NCBI RefSeq assembly: GCF_003597675.1
Contig: NZ_CP030827.1
Span: 4,034,501 to 4,098,500, forward strand
Direction: 5' to 3'
Length of the DNA: 64,000 nucleotides
DNA from: Neorhizobium sp. NCHU2750
GTDB taxonomy: Bacteria > Pseudomonadota > Alphaproteobacteria > Rhizobiales > Rhizobiaceae
Both the position numbers and the translations under genes were made by a program. This document shows positions 8,402-17,710 of this stretch, in pieces (positions within the stretch are counted from its first letter, which is position 1; the number at the start of each line of letters is the position of its first letter). The notes beneath the pieces are model-generated. The model did not search any database and had not been told where the DNA came from. It saw nothing but the letters and a program-made list of their open reading frames with translations.

Positions 8402-9304
8402 CTACAAGCCGGCCTGCCTTGTTGTCGGCACCGGCCCGCGGCTGCGCCTGAATTCGACGCAGATATGCCCGAAAAGTGCCGCCAGCACGATAGGCCCGCC
8501 GATCAAAGTTGCCTGCGGCGGCACTTCGGCCATGAAGATCCACACCCAGAGCGGTGTCAGCGGCACTTCCAGTGCCACAAGCAGGCTCGCATCGGCAGCC
8601 GGGATCCATCTGGCACCGAATGTATAGAGGATCAGGCCGATCGCGTTCTGCACGACGCCGAACAGAATGATCAGCACGATATCGTTGCCGGTTGCGGTGC
8701 CGGGGCTGGCGAAGAAGAAGGTGACGATCGAGCAGAGATAGGCGGAAAACGCCATGGCCGGGATCATCGGTACGTCGCGATGCCGGCGCATGACGACGGC
8801 AAGTGCGGCAACCGTCAGCGTCATGATCGCCGCAAGCCCCTTGCCGAGCATCGACCCGCCGCCGCCTGTATCCATCAGCATCACCACGACGCCGCAAAAG
8901 GCGATGGCGCTGGCGATCAGCGTCGAGCGGCTGGCCTTTTCCCGGATGAACAGGAAGGCGACGCCGGCCGTGACAAACGGCACGGTCGCATAGATCACCA
9001 TCGCATCGGCAACCGAGGTATAATAGATCGATCCGAGCCCGGAGATCATGCTGGCGGCTGAAAACAGCGTGGCCAGCAGCGTCGGCCCGCGCATCCTCTG
9101 GAGGGTCCTGAGGCCACGCGGAATGCCTTCCAGATAGAAGAAGAACATCAGCGTCGCCGTGCCCGAAACGATCCCTCTGAGAAAGATGATCGTGGCCAGA
9201 TCGGTGGAGATGGAGCGCATAAACAGGCCCGACAGCGACCATGCCAGCGCCGACAGCGCGACATAGATCACACCCAGGCGATACTGGCGGTCTTCGATGG
9301 TCAT
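8402..9304 (-). CDS. EamA/DMT-family drug-metabolite exporter
   Basis: The 300-residue protein has ten hydrophobic segments arranged as two EamA repeats (about 10-145 and 155-285), the drug/metabolite transporter fold of inner-membrane exporters such as RhaT and YdcZ relatives. Recognisable positions are LSGLFMRSI after the first helix, the helix-linking FLFIREKASRSTLI near the middle, and PLTPLWVWIFMAEVP before the last two helices, typical of the family. The substrate cannot be told from sequence. A 9-bp-arm hairpin (9331-9352) lies 27 nt upstream of the start codon, within the probable leader. Confidence 0.85.
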   Translation of the reverse strand: MTIEDRQYRLGVIYVALSALAWSLSGLFMRSISTDLATIIFLRGIVSGTATLMFFFYLEGIPRGLRTLQRMRGPTLLATLFSAASMISGLGSIYYTSVADAMVIYATVPFVTAGVAFLFIREKASRSTLIASAIAFCGVVVMLMDTGGGGSMLGKGLAAIMTLTVAALAVVMRRHRDVPMIPAMAFSAYLCSIVTFFFASPGTATGNDIVLIILFGVVQNAIGLILYTFGARWIPAADASLLVALEVPLTPLWVWIFMAEVPPQATLIGGPIVLAALFGHICVEFRRSRGPVPTTRQAGL

Positions 9305-9574
9305 TCCCGGCCGGCCTCATAAGCGAGATACGCCGGGACGCTAGTCCCGGCGACCATTCGTCACAAGTTCTGCTTGCGCTGTCTCATGCCGCAAACGGAA
9401 CTGCTGCAGTGCTTCCGTCTGCTCTCGATCAAATCGACTGGTCGCCTCATTCTGAGCGCGGATGTGATGGCTGACCGCTGCATTTTCGCGGCATGTCGTC
9501 TTCACGGATGACCACTGCCGCGCTAGAGCTTGATCGACAAACTAAGCGACAGCAAGATAACGCCCGGAGACACG

Positions 9575-10504
9575 ATGACAGACCTGCAGGCCATCGTTGA
9601 CGACATCCATGTCAAGCTGCAGAAGCGGCTCGGTGAAGGCAAGGTTGCCGATTACATTCCCCAACTCGCCCATGTCGACCCGAAGAAATTCGGCATCGCC
9701 GTGGTCACGGTGGACGGCAAGGTTCACAGCGCCGGTGATTGCAACGAGCCCTTCTCGATCCAGAGCGTGTCGAAGGTCTTCACCCTGACGCTGGCGCTCG
9801 GCAAGCATGGCGAGACCACCTGGAACCGCGTCGGCCGTGAACCTTCGGGATCCGCCTTCAATTCCATCGTCCAGCTGGAACATGAGGAAGGCAAGCCGCG
9901 CAATCCCTTCATCAATGCCGGTGCCATCGCCGTCAGCGATCTCGTCCTCGCCGGCCATACCCCGCGCGAGGCGATCGGCGAAATCCTGCGTTTCGTCCGC
10001 TATCTCGCCGATGACGAGGAGATCACCATCGATCCGGCCGTGGCGAAGTCGGAGGAAGCCACCGGCTTCCGTAATTTCGCCCTCGCCAATTTCATGCGCT
10101 CCTTCGGCAAGCTCACTCATCCGGTCGAACACGTGCTCGGCGTCTATTTCCACCATTGCGCCATCGCCATGACCTGCACCCAGCTGGCCAAGTCCGGCCT
10201 GTTCCTCGCCGCCAACGGCCGCAATCCGATGACCGGCCACACGGTCGTGTCGAAGCAGCGGGCGCGGCGCATCAACGCGCTGATGCTGACCTGCGGCCAT
10301 TATGACGGATCGGGCGAATTCGCCTATCGCGTCGGTCTGCCGGGCAAGAGCGGCGTCGGTGGCGGCATCATGGCGGTTGCCCCCGGCCGCGCCTCGATCG
10401 CCGTCTGGTCGCCGGGCCTCAATCACAACGGCAATTCGCTGGTCGGCTCGCTCGCCTTGGAAATGCTGGCCGACAAGACCGGCTGGTCGGTCTTCGGCCA
10501 TTGA
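9575..10504 (+). CDS. glsA: Glutaminase
   Basis: Glutaminase hydrolyses L-glutamine to glutamate and ammonia in the cytoplasm. The 309-residue length and the beta-lactamase-like active site Ser64-x-x-Lys67 (in [10 protein letters not shown]) fit the GlsA/YbaS family, as do NPFINAGAI, the C-terminal [16 protein letters not shown] loop and [10 protein letters not shown]. The ATG at 9575 is chosen because GGAGA lies 6 nt upstream; the longer frame would begin at a TTG at 9530. The gene is single and convergent with tctA, with a shared terminator between them. Rhizobia use such enzymes in glutamine turnover and possibly acid tolerance; the second role is inference. Confidence 0.95.
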   Translation: MTDLQAIVDDIHVKLQKRLGEGKVADYIPQLAHVDPKKFGIAVVTVDGKVHSAGDCNEPFSIQSVSKVFTLTLALGKHGETTWNRVGREPSGSAFNSIVQLEHEEGKPRNPFINAGAIAVSDLVLAGHTPREAIGEILRFVRYLADDEEITIDPAVAKSEEATGFRNFALANFMRSFGKLTHPVEHVLGVYFHHCAIAMTCTQLAKSGLFLAANGRNPMTGHTVVSKQRARRINALMLTCGHYDGSGEFAYRVGLPGKSGVGGGIMAVAPGRASIAVWSPGLNHNGNSLVGSLALEMLADKTGWSVFGH

Positions 10505-10523
10505 AGTCATGACGCTGAAACGC

Positions 10524-10552
10524 AAAAAAGCCCGGCACGAAACCGGGCTTTT
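10524..10552. terminator. Bidirectional terminator between glsA and tctA
   Basis: A hairpin with arms AGCCCGG and CCGGGCT is flanked by six A residues on the left and four T residues on the right, so it can terminate glsA on the plus strand and tctA on the minus strand. Confidence 0.85.
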
Positions 10553-10576
10553 CATTGAGCGTACGGCGTCTCGCGA

Positions 10577-12094
10577 TCAGTCTTCGCTGGCAGCCATCTG
10601 CGACAGGGCATCCCCGCGACCACGCAGCCGCAGGATCAGTGGCAGGGCGAAGGCGATGACGGCCAGTGCCAGCAGCACGGCAGCGATAGGCGACTGCACC
10701 AGCGTCGTCACGTCGCCCTGGCTGATCGACAGTGCGCGGCGAAGATGCTGTTCCGCCAGCGGCCCGAGGATCAGGCCGACAATGACCGGCGCGATCGGAA
10801 AATCCATCACCCGCATGACATAGGCGACGAGCCCGAAGACCAAGAGCATGCCGAGCTCGAACACCGACGGGTTGGCGCCGATCGTGCCAAGCGTCGCAAA
10901 CACTAGGATGCCGGCATAGAGCCAGGGCTTGGGGATGGTCAAAAGCTTCACCCAGAGCCCGACCAGCGGCAGGTTCAGCACCAGCAGCATGAAGTTGGCG
11001 ATCAGAAGCGAGGCGATCAGGCCCCAGACGAGCTGCGGATTGGTCGCAAACAACAGCGGACCGGGCTGCAGGCCGTATTGCTGGAAGCCGGCGAGCATGA
11101 TTGCGGCGGTGGCAGACGTCGGCAGGCCGAGCGTGAGGAGCGGCACCAGCGTGCCGGCGGCGGAGGCATTGTTGGCCGCTTCCGGACCGGCAACGCCCTC
11201 GATTGCGCCATTGCCGAACTCTTCCGGATGCTTCGACAGCTTCTTTTCCGTCGCATAGGACAGGAAGGTGCCGATTTCAGCACCGCCGGCAGGCATCGCG
11301 CCGATCGGGAAGCCGATCACCGTGCCGCGCAGCCATGCTTTCCAGGACCGCGCCCAGTCCTGCGCCGTCATCCAGACCGAACCCTTGATGGCTTCGATCT
11401 TGTCCGGCGCGCTTTCGCCCTGCGCGGCGATGTAGAGCGTCTCGCCGATGGCAAACATGGCGACCGCCATCGTCGTCACTTCGATCCCGTCGAGCAGGTC
11501 CGGCACGCCGAAGGACAGGCGGTTCTGGCCGGTCAGCTGGTCGATACCGATCAGCGACAGCGCCAGCCCGATGAACAGCGAGGTAAGACCGCGCAGCGCC
11601 GAATTGCCGAAGGCCGATGAGACGGTGATGAAGGCCAGCACCATCAGCGCGAAGTTTTCGCGCGGGCCGAAGGAGAGTGCCACCTTGACAACCAGAGGCG
11701 CGACGAAGGCAAGCGCCAAAGTCGCGATCAGGCCGGCGACGAAGGAGCCGATCGCCGCGGTGGCGAGTGCCGGTCCGCCGCGGCCGGCGCGGGCCATCTT
11801 GTTGCCCTCGAGCGCGGTGACGATCGAGGCGCTTTCGCCCGGCGTGTTCAACAGGATCGAGGTGGTCGAACCGCCATACATGCCGCCGTAATAAATGCCG
11901 GCGAACATGATCAGCGAGCCGGTGGCGTCGAGCTGGTAGGTCACCGGCAGGAGCAGCGCCACGGTGGTGGCCGGGCCGATGCCGGGCAACACGCCGACGA
12001 GCGTGCCGAGCGTCACGCCGATCAGCGCATAGAGCAGGTTCATCGGCATCATGGCCGAGCCCAGGCCCTGGAGAAGGAAATCGAATGTGCTCAT
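10577..12094 (-). CDS. tctA: Tripartite tricarboxylate transporter large permease TctA
   Basis: TctA is the 12-helix membrane subunit of the secondary transporters that import citrate and related carboxylates using a periplasmic binding protein. The 505-residue length is standard. Diagnostic motifs are visible: [17 protein letters not shown] near residue 34, [19 protein letters not shown] at about 70-88 and [20 protein letters not shown] (about 260-280). It is the last gene of the tctC-tctB-tctA operon, 22 nt after tctB. The substrate is not readable from sequence; citrate, tartrate, terephthalate or other acids are all known for the family. Confidence 0.93.
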   Translation of the reverse strand: MSTFDFLLQGLGSAMMPMNLLYALIGVTLGTLVGVLPGIGPATTVALLLPVTYQLDATGSLIMFAGIYYGGMYGGSTTSILLNTPGESASIVTALEGNKMARAGRGGPALATAAIGSFVAGLIATLALAFVAPLVVKVALSFGPRENFALMVLAFITVSSAFGNSALRGLTSLFIGLALSLIGIDQLTGQNRLSFGVPDLLDGIEVTTMAVAMFAIGETLYIAAQGESAPDKIEAIKGSVWMTAQDWARSWKAWLRGTVIGFPIGAMPAGGAEIGTFLSYATEKKLSKHPEEFGNGAIEGVAGPEAANNASAAGTLVPLLTLGLPTSATAAIMLAGFQQYGLQPGPLLFATNPQLVWGLIASLLIANFMLLVLNLPLVGLWVKLLTIPKPWLYAGILVFATLGTIGANPSVFELGMLLVFGLVAYVMRVMDFPIAPVIVGLILGPLAEQHLRRALSISQGDVTTLVQSPIAAVLLALAVIAFALPLILRLRGRGDALSQMAASED

Positions 12095-12116
12095 GATCTT
12101 GCTTTCAAGGCCCCGG

Positions 12117-12614
12117 TCAGTGGACGATCAGCTGTTCCAGCGGGCCTGACGGCAGCGAAAGCTGCAGCACGCCGGCAAAGAGCCAGTAGATTGCGAAACA
12201 GATGACGATGCCGACGGGAATGCTGATCCAGATCCTGCGCGCGCCGAAGCCGGCGGCCGCAAGCCCGAACAATGCGCCGGTCGCGATCGAGAAACCGGCG
12301 ATACGGATCAGCGCCATCTGCGCGATAAGGCCCGCGACGACCCAGACGACCGGCTTTATCTGCTGTTTCTCCCGTGCGGGAAAATCCCGCCGGAAGGCGG
12401 CGAACACGGTCCAGATGGCAAGGCCGATCAGACAGAAGGCGATCCAGTCCGGCACGGTGGCCGGGCCGACCTGCGAATATCCTCCCATATCCCTCAGGCG
12501 CGAGACATCGAAGAAGATGACGCCCGCGATGATGGCGAGCACGGCGGCAACGGCAAGCGCCGCCCAGTCGGGGCGGCGCTTCTCGATGCTGGAAGCATTG
12601 TTGTCGTGGCTCAT
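12117..12614 (-). CDS. tctB: Tripartite tricarboxylate transporter small permease TctB
   Basis: This 165-residue protein has four hydrophobic segments (about 18-36, 50-68, 85-105 and 120-155) and the TctB-typical spacing between the membrane-entry motif [19 protein letters not shown] and the second helix. It is the poorly conserved small membrane subunit that pairs with TctA. Its start overlaps the tctC stop by 4 nt (12611-12614), so translation is probably coupled, and tctA follows after 22 nt. The assignment relies on size, topology and position together. Confidence 0.88.
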   Translation of the reverse strand: MSHDNNASSIEKRRPDWAALAVAAVLAIIAGVIFFDVSRLRDMGGYSQVGPATVPDWIAFCLIGLAIWTVFAAFRRDFPAREKQQIKPVVWVVAGLIAQMALIRIAGFSIATGALFGLAAAGFGARRIWISIPVGIVICFAIYWLFAGVLQLSLPSGPLEQLIVH

Positions 12615-13573
12615 TTGACCAGTCCGATATCCTTCAGGATGCTTTCGGTGGACGCGATGTCCTTGGCGAGCTGGGCATCGAATTCCGGACCGGCGAGATA
12701 GGTATCGATCCAGCCCTTGGATTTCAGGTTGTCCTGCCAGGTCTTGGACTTGGCGAGCTTTTCGATATCGGCCGAAACGGCCTTCTTCTGCTCGTCGGTA
12801 AGGCCTGGAGCGGCAGCGACCATGCGCCAGTTCTGGATCACCACGTCAACGCCGCCTTCCTTCAGTGTCGGAGCGTCGATGCCGTCGACCTTCTTGTCGG
12901 AGGAGATGCCGAGCACGCGCAGCGCGCCGGCCTTGATCTGGCCTTCGAACTCGCCATAGGACGAGATGCCCGCCGTCACCTGGCCGCCGAGAATGGCGGC
13001 CAGTGCCTCGCCGCCGCCGGAAAACGCGATGTAGTTGATCTTGGTCGGATCGACGCCGGACGCCTTGGCGATCAGGCCGGCCGTGATGTGGTCGGTGCCG
13101 CCGGCCGAGCCGCCGCCCCAGGAAACGGCACCCGGATTGGCCTTCAGCTTGGCCGTGAGGTCGGCGATCGTCTTGATGTCCGACGAGGCCGGAACGACGA
13201 TGACTTCGTATTCGCCGGTGAGCCGGGCAATCGGCGTGACGTCCTTCAGCGTGACCGGCGACTTGTTGGTCAGGATCGCGCCGACCATCACGTAACCGCC
13301 GACCATCAGCTGGTTCGGGTTACCCTTCTGCTGGCTGGCGAACTGGGCGATGCCGATCGTGCCGCCGGCACCCGGAACGTTCATCACCTGCACCTTGCCG
13401 GAAATCTTCTCCGTCTGCAGCGCGCTCTGCATTGTGCGGGCGGTCTGGTCCCAGCCGCCGCCGGGCGCTGCCGGTGCCATGATCGAATAGTCGGCAGCCA
13501 GCGCCGGCAGCGCGAATACACTCATGGCCAGCGAAGCGATGAGCACATGTTTCAAGGGCTTGAAATGTTGCAA
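12611..13573 (-). CDS. tctC: Periplasmic tricarboxylate-binding protein TctC (Bug family)
   Basis: TctC-type (Bug) proteins bind organic acids in the periplasm and deliver them to TctAB. The mature domain begins ADYSIMAPAAPGGGWDQTAR, the hallmark of this subgroup, and follows a signal peptide (KHVLIASLAMSVFALPALA). The start is placed at a TTG at 13573 (320 residues) because GGAGG lies 8 nt upstream in the right frame; longer in-frame starts lack a signal peptide at their N terminus. It is the first gene of the leftward tctCBA operon. The region ahead of it (13728-13754) carries three TGTCA direct repeats that look like an OmpR-family response-regulator site. Confidence 0.92.
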   Translation of the reverse strand: MQHFKPLKHVLIASLAMSVFALPALAADYSIMAPAAPGGGWDQTARTMQSALQTEKISGKVQVMNVPGAGGTIGIAQFASQQKGNPNQLMVGGYVMVGAILTNKSPVTLKDVTPIARLTGEYEVIVVPASSDIKTIADLTAKLKANPGAVSWGGGSAGGTDHITAGLIAKASGVDPTKINYIAFSGGGEALAAILGGQVTAGISSYGEFEGQIKAGALRVLGISSDKKVDGIDAPTLKEGGVDVVIQNWRMVAAAPGLTDEQKKAVSADIEKLAKSKTWQDNLKSKGWIDTYLAGPEFDAQLAKDIASTESILKDIGLVK

Positions 13574-13727
13574 GGGTATGTCCTCCGTTGACGTCCCGCG
13601 GGACGAATTGTTTGTGCGCAACAAGAGGATGCAGTGAGCAAGGCGATGCGTCGCCTGCTGTCCTCCTCCCCTTGATCGACGGCGCCCACCTCCATGGGGC
13701 CGGATGCCTTAAGCGATCACAGCAAGC

Positions 13728-13754
13728 TGACATTTACCTGACATCGCTTGACAC
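13728..13754 (-). promoter_or_regulatory. Three tandem TGTCA boxes upstream of tctC
   Basis: Read towards tctC, the sequence is TGTCA-N5-TGTCA-N6-TGTCA, with repeat starts 10 and 11 bp apart. OmpR/PhoB-family response regulators bind direct repeats of this size and helical spacing, and TGTCA-N6-TGTCA is also the core of a PhoB box. The site is about 155 bp upstream of the tctC start codon. Candidates are the OmpR-family regulator encoded at 15639-16316, or PhoB. The function is inferred. Confidence 0.5.
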
Positions 13755-13803
13755 TCGTCATTCTTGCAGGATGCAACCAGGGTTTGCCAGCATTTTCTGG
13801 GTG

Positions 13804-14889
13804 CTACTGATGCCTGAGCTCGTCGTTCCACTTGGCGATCAGCCGTGCCCGCTTCACCTGGTCGAGATAGACCATCAGCCCGAGGCTGACCGGCACCGGC
13901 TTCAACTGCCCGCCGAGTATTTCCCGCATCGTCGTTGCCGTGTTGTTGCCGGCGACTTCCGGGCTGACGGCGGGGATCTGCAGTTCCCGCGCCATGATCG
14001 TCTGGCCTTCCTTCGACATGAAGAATTCCAGGTAACGCTTGCCGAGAGCGGGATCGGCGGCAGCCTGCGGCACCAGTCCGATGCGCGACATGACGACGGT
14101 ATAATCCTTCGGCAGAACGATGCCGACGTCGGGATGGCGGGCGGCCCAGTCGGCCGCATAGGAGCCGACGATATTATAGCCGAGCAGGAACCGTCCGTCC
14201 GCCACTCGTTCGAGGATCGCGCCGCTGGTGGAATAAAGCTTCACGCCGGCGGCCCCCATCGCCCGCACGACGGACCAGATATCGCCGAACTGTTCCTGGT
14301 CGCGCGACATGAACAGGAAACCCACCCCCGAGCGCTCGATGTCATAGGTACCGATCCTGCCATGAACCGCATCGCCGTGTTTCTGCAGGAAGGCGATGAA
14401 CTCTGCCCGGCTGGCAGGCGGCGCTTCGTTTTTGAAGCTCGGCTTGTGATAGACGAAGACCGCGGGCTCGAAGGTCAGCGCATAGACGGTGTTGCGCCAG
14501 TTCGCCCATTGCGGCCATTGCCCGCTCATCGGCAGGTCGCTTCTCTGCGCATAGCCGTCATTGGCGAGTTTCACCTGCAGGTCCATGGCGGATGAAAAGG
14601 CGAAATCGGCGGTCTTCTTGCCCGCATCCGTCTCCCGCACGATCCGGTCGTAGATCTCGCCGGTCAGCATGTCTTCATAGGCAACGGCGACATCCGGATT
14701 GGCGGCCTGGAAGCCCGCGATCATCGGCTTGGCCAGTGCCTCGTCCAGCGACGAATAGACCCTCAGCACCGGCGCGTCCGCCCGACCGGAAGGAGCGGGA
14801 AACATTAGCACATCTGCAGCGCATGTCCCGGCAACCAATACCGGACAGAGGCCGAAAAGACAGAGACGGAGGAATGAAAGCGCCTTCAT
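13804..14889 (-). CDS. ABC-type (iron-class) extracellular substrate-binding protein
   Basis: From the ATG at 14889 the protein has 361 residues with a signal peptide (LSFLRLCLFGLCPVLVAGTCA) and a periplasmic type II binding fold. The segments VLRVYSSLDEALAKPMIAGF, FVYHKPSF and YLEFFMSKEGQTIM resemble AfuA/FbpA-like ferric or small-solute binding proteins. No ABC permease or ATPase is adjacent. Instead it lies between tctC and a TctD/TctE-like two-component system; binding proteins next to 2CSK_N-type kinases have been proposed to act as ligand sensors, so this one may present a ligand to the kinase rather than feed a transporter. That role is inference. Confidence 0.8.
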   Translation of the reverse strand: MKALSFLRLCLFGLCPVLVAGTCAADVLMFPAPSGRADAPVLRVYSSLDEALAKPMIAGFQAANPDVAVAYEDMLTGEIYDRIVRETDAGKKTADFAFSSAMDLQVKLANDGYAQRSDLPMSGQWPQWANWRNTVYALTFEPAVFVYHKPSFKNEAPPASRAEFIAFLQKHGDAVHGRIGTYDIERSGVGFLFMSRDQEQFGDIWSVVRAMGAAGVKLYSTSGAILERVADGRFLLGYNIVGSYAADWAARHPDVGIVLPKDYTVVMSRIGLVPQAAADPALGKRYLEFFMSKEGQTIMARELQIPAVSPEVAGNNTATTMREILGGQLKPVPVSLGLMVYLDQVKRARLIAKWNDELRHQ

Positions 14890-15048
14890 GCCGCTAAGAA
14901 TGCATGAGCGGCAAGGTTGCGGCAAGCCGGCGCACGGCGCTGCCCCGCTGCAACAGATCGGCCGCTTCGTTCTTGACCGCCTTGTTTCCTGCTCCGTCAT
15001 CCCTAAGTGAGGTCGGCATTTATCTCGCAACGTCAACAAGGTTTGACC

Positions 15049-15555
15049 ATGTCGCTTTCGCTCTACGATATTTCAGTTCCCGCCTTCCTGCGCGGTTTTG
15101 CCAGCCTCACCGAGATCCTCAAGAAGGGCGAGGCCTTCGCCGACGAGAAGGGCATTGCCCATAAGGAGCTTCTCGAAGCCCGGCTGATCGAAGACATGCT
15201 GCCGCTGACCGGCCAGATCCAGCGCGCCAGCGATACGGCGAAATTCGTGCCGATCCGCGTCGGCGGGCTGGATAATCTTTCGATGGCCGATGACGAGGTC
15301 ACCTTCGCCGACCTCCATGCCCGTATCGAAAAGACCGTGGCCTTCCTCAACACCGTCGTCCCGGCCAGCATGGCCGATCGCGACGATGCCGAAGTCATCC
15401 TCAAGACGCGCTCCGGCGAGACGAAGTTCACGGCCAGGAGCTATGTCACCGGCTTCGCCCTGCCGAACTTCTATTTCCACGTGACGACGGCCTACGCCAT
15501 CCTGCGCCACAAGGGCGTGCCGATCGGCAAGATGGATTATCTCGGCCGCTCCTAA
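15049..15555 (+). CDS. DUF1993 family protein
   Basis: The 168-residue cytoplasmic protein starting MSLSLYDISVPAFLRGFASL matches the DUF1993 family, small all-helical proteins related to the DinB/YfiT four-helix fold. The pattern includes RLIEDMLPLTGQIQRASDTAK, FADLHARIEKT and the C-terminal FHVTTAYAILRHKGVPIGK, the usual conserved end. Function is unknown for the family. An in-frame ATG at 15007 would add 14 unrelated residues; the start at 15049 matches the family beginning. It stands alone between the divergent binding protein and the response regulator. Confidence 0.85.
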   Translation: MSLSLYDISVPAFLRGFASLTEILKKGEAFADEKGIAHKELLEARLIEDMLPLTGQIQRASDTAKFVPIRVGGLDNLSMADDEVTFADLHARIEKTVAFLNTVVPASMADRDDAEVILKTRSGETKFTARSYVTGFALPNFYFHVTTAYAILRHKGVPIGKMDYLGRS

Positions 15556-15638
15556 GCGATCACGTGTAAACTCGGCCCCGTCACCCGTTACATTCCTCCG
15601 CTTGCCGATTATAGTTGAGGCGCAAGCGGGGGGATTTC

Positions 15639-16316
15639 GTGCGGATATTGCTGGTCGAGGACAATCTGGCGCTGGCCGAAGGGCTGCAGGCAATTCTTCG
15701 CGGGACAGGCTATGTCGTCGATTTCGTCGCCGACGGCGCTTCGGCGGAAGCCGCAGCGGCAGCCCAGACCTATGATCTCGTCATCCTCGACCTGAACCTG
15801 CCGGAAATGGACGGGCTCGACGTGCTGCGCGCCATGCGGGCAAGGCAAAACCGTGCGGCAGTGATGATTTTGACCGCCCGCGGCCTTCCGGAGGAACGGG
15901 TCAAGGGGCTCGATCTCGGCGCCGACGACTACATGATCAAGCCGTTCGACGTGCCGGAATTCGAGGCGCGTATCAGGGTTCTTTTGCGCCGTCAGGCGGG
16001 TTTGCGAACCTCGGTCGTCAGCCATGGCGGCGTCACCTTCGATCTGACCTCGCGCACCTTTTCCTGCAACGGCACGCCGCTCGATATCCCCGCCCGCGAG
16101 ATCGCGCTTCTGGAATTGCTGTTCATGAGAATGGGCAAGGTCGTCTCCAAGGAGGCGATCGTCGCCTCTCTGACCGGTTTCGACGACGACCTTTCTGCCA
16201 ATGCGATCGAGCAATATGTGAGCCGGCTAAGAAGGCGTTTGACCCCGCACGGATTGACGGTGAAGACGGCCCGCGGCATCGGCTACTATCTCGAGACGGC
16301 AGGTGCGGCGCCATGA
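15639..16316 (+). CDS. OmpR-family response regulator (TctD-like)
   Basis: The 225-residue protein begins at a GTG with a purine-rich AGCGGGGGGA stretch upstream. The receiver domain shows Asp8, phospho-acceptor Asp51 (in LVILDLNLPEMDG) and Lys101 (in MIKPFD); the winged-helix DNA-binding domain covers about 125-222 and ends in VKTARGIGYYLE. It is followed by its sensor kinase with a 4-nt ATGA overlap. The pair resembles TctD/TctE, which control tricarboxylate uptake in other proteobacteria, and a tctCBA operon with response-regulator-like boxes lies 2 kb away. Regulation of tctCBA by this protein is therefore likely but inferred. Confidence 0.9.
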   Translation: MRILLVEDNLALAEGLQAILRGTGYVVDFVADGASAEAAAAAQTYDLVILDLNLPEMDGLDVLRAMRARQNRAAVMILTARGLPEERVKGLDLGADDYMIKPFDVPEFEARIRVLLRRQAGLRTSVVSHGGVTFDLTSRTFSCNGTPLDIPAREIALLELLFMRMGKVVSKEAIVASLTGFDDDLSANAIEQYVSRLRRRLTPHGLTVKTARGIGYYLETAGAAP

Positions 16317-17710
16317 TCAGGCTCCCGGTGCCGAGGCCTGGACGCTATTCGCTTCGCCGCCGCTTGCTGGCCTGGCTCCTGGTGTCGACGGCAATGATCG
16401 GCGCCGTCGCCCTCGTCGATACCTGGGACGAGGCGATCGATACGGCCAATGAAGTATCCGACCGGGTTCTGGCTGGCTCGGCGCTGGCAATTGCTGAGCG
16501 CGTCATCGTCTCGGAAGACGGCTCGCTCGAAGTCGACATTCCCTATGTCGCGCTGGAAATGTTGACATCGGCCGCCCAGGACCGGGTCTTCTACCGTGTC
16601 GACGGGCCGCCGGGCAATTTCGTCACCGGTTACCGCACCTTGCCGTCCATCCCGCGCCGGGAGGGCCAGCAGGCAGCCTTTGCCGACAGCAGTTTCCGCG
16701 GCGAGCCGATCCGTGTCGCAGCACTCGCCCGTTCCGCCTCGACCGGCATCAATTCGGTGCCGTTCACCGTGACGGTGGCCGAAACGACGATCGCCCGCCA
16801 GCAATTGACCCGCGCCATCCTGCTGCGTTCGGCTCTGCGGATCCTGTTCATGATCCTCGGTGCGGCGTTCATCGTCTGGATCGCCGTTACCCTGTCGCTG
16901 CGGCCGCTCTATCGGTTCAGCGAGGCGCTGTCGGAACGCAGCCCCGATGATCTGCATCCGATCACCGAGCGGGTGCCGAACGAGGTTCAGGGGCTCGTCG
17001 ATACCGTCAATTCCTTCATGGTCCGGCTTGAAGGCGCGCTCGATGCGCTTCGTCATTTCACCGGCAATGCCGGCCATCAGTTGCGCACGCCGCTTGCCAT
17101 CGTGCGCACGCAACTCGCTTTGGCCAAGCGGGCGGGCACGCTTGGCGAGGCGCGCGAGGCCTCCGAAAAGGCCGATGATGCCGTCGGCAGCGCCGAGCGC
17201 ATCCTTGCCCAGCTTCTGCTCATGGCGCGCATCGATGCGGCCGGCCGATCTACGGCGATGGGGAATGTCGATCTGGTCGATCTTGCCCGTGCGGCAACTG
17301 CAGAGCACGTGCCGCGCGCCGCCGAAGCGGGCATCGATCTCGGCTTCGAAGGGGAGGGGGAAGCAAACGTCACCGCTGAGCCGATCCTGATCGGCGAGCT
17401 GGTGAAGAACCTCGTCAACAACGCGCTTCTCTATACTGGAACGGATGCCGAGGTAACCGTCCGGGTTTTCGCTACTGGGGATAAGGCCTTGCTCGAGGTC
17501 GAGGACAACGGGCCCGGCATCCCACCCGAACGCCGGGAGGCCGTGCTGAAACGTTTCGAGCGCGGCGAGACGTCCGAGCGACCGGGAACCGGCCTCGGAC
17601 TTCCGATCGTCGAGGAAATCGCAGGACTGCATGGCGCAAGCCTCACCCTCGGCGAAGGCTCAGGCGGAAAAGGCCTCAAGGCTGCGATTGCGTTTCCGCT
17701 GGCGAGGTGA
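16313..17710 (+). CDS. Sensor histidine kinase with 2CSK_N periplasmic domain (TctE-like)
   Basis: The 465-residue inner-membrane kinase has transmembrane segments at about 16-36 and 170-195, enclosing a periplasmic 2CSK_N-type sensor domain of about 130 residues. A HAMP-like linker leads to the H-box with His255 in NAGHQLRTPLA, then the ATPase domain with the N box (NNALLYTG), G1 (VEDNGPGIPPE) and G2 (GTGLGLPI). The AGHQLRTPLA form of the H-box is characteristic of the TctE/QseC-like class. The gene overlaps the response regulator by 4 nt and abuts the stop of the convergent nagA with no gap (TGATCA). Confidence 0.9.
   Translation: MIRLPVPRPGRYSLRRRLLAWLLVSTAMIGAVALVDTWDEAIDTANEVSDRVLAGSALAIAERVIVSEDGSLEVDIPYVALEMLTSAAQDRVFYRVDGPPGNFVTGYRTLPSIPRREGQQAAFADSSFRGEPIRVAALARSASTGINSVPFTVTVAETTIARQQLTRAILLRSALRILFMILGAAFIVWIAVTLSLRPLYRFSEALSERSPDDLHPITERVPNEVQGLVDTVNSFMVRLEGALDALRHFTGNAGHQLRTPLAIVRTQLALAKRAGTLGEAREASEKADDAVGSAERILAQLLLMARIDAAGRSTAMGNVDLVDLARAATAEHVPRAAEAGIDLGFEGEGEANVTAEPILIGELVKNLVNNALLYTGTDAEVTVRVFATGDKALLEVEDNGPGIPPERREAVLKRFERGETSERPGTGLGLPIVEEIAGLHGASLTLGEGSGGKGLKAAIAFPLAR

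Noticed and set aside
9542..10555. 337-codon minus-strand frame over glsA
   Set aside because: Antisense to glutaminase and crosses the bidirectional terminator; no domain features.
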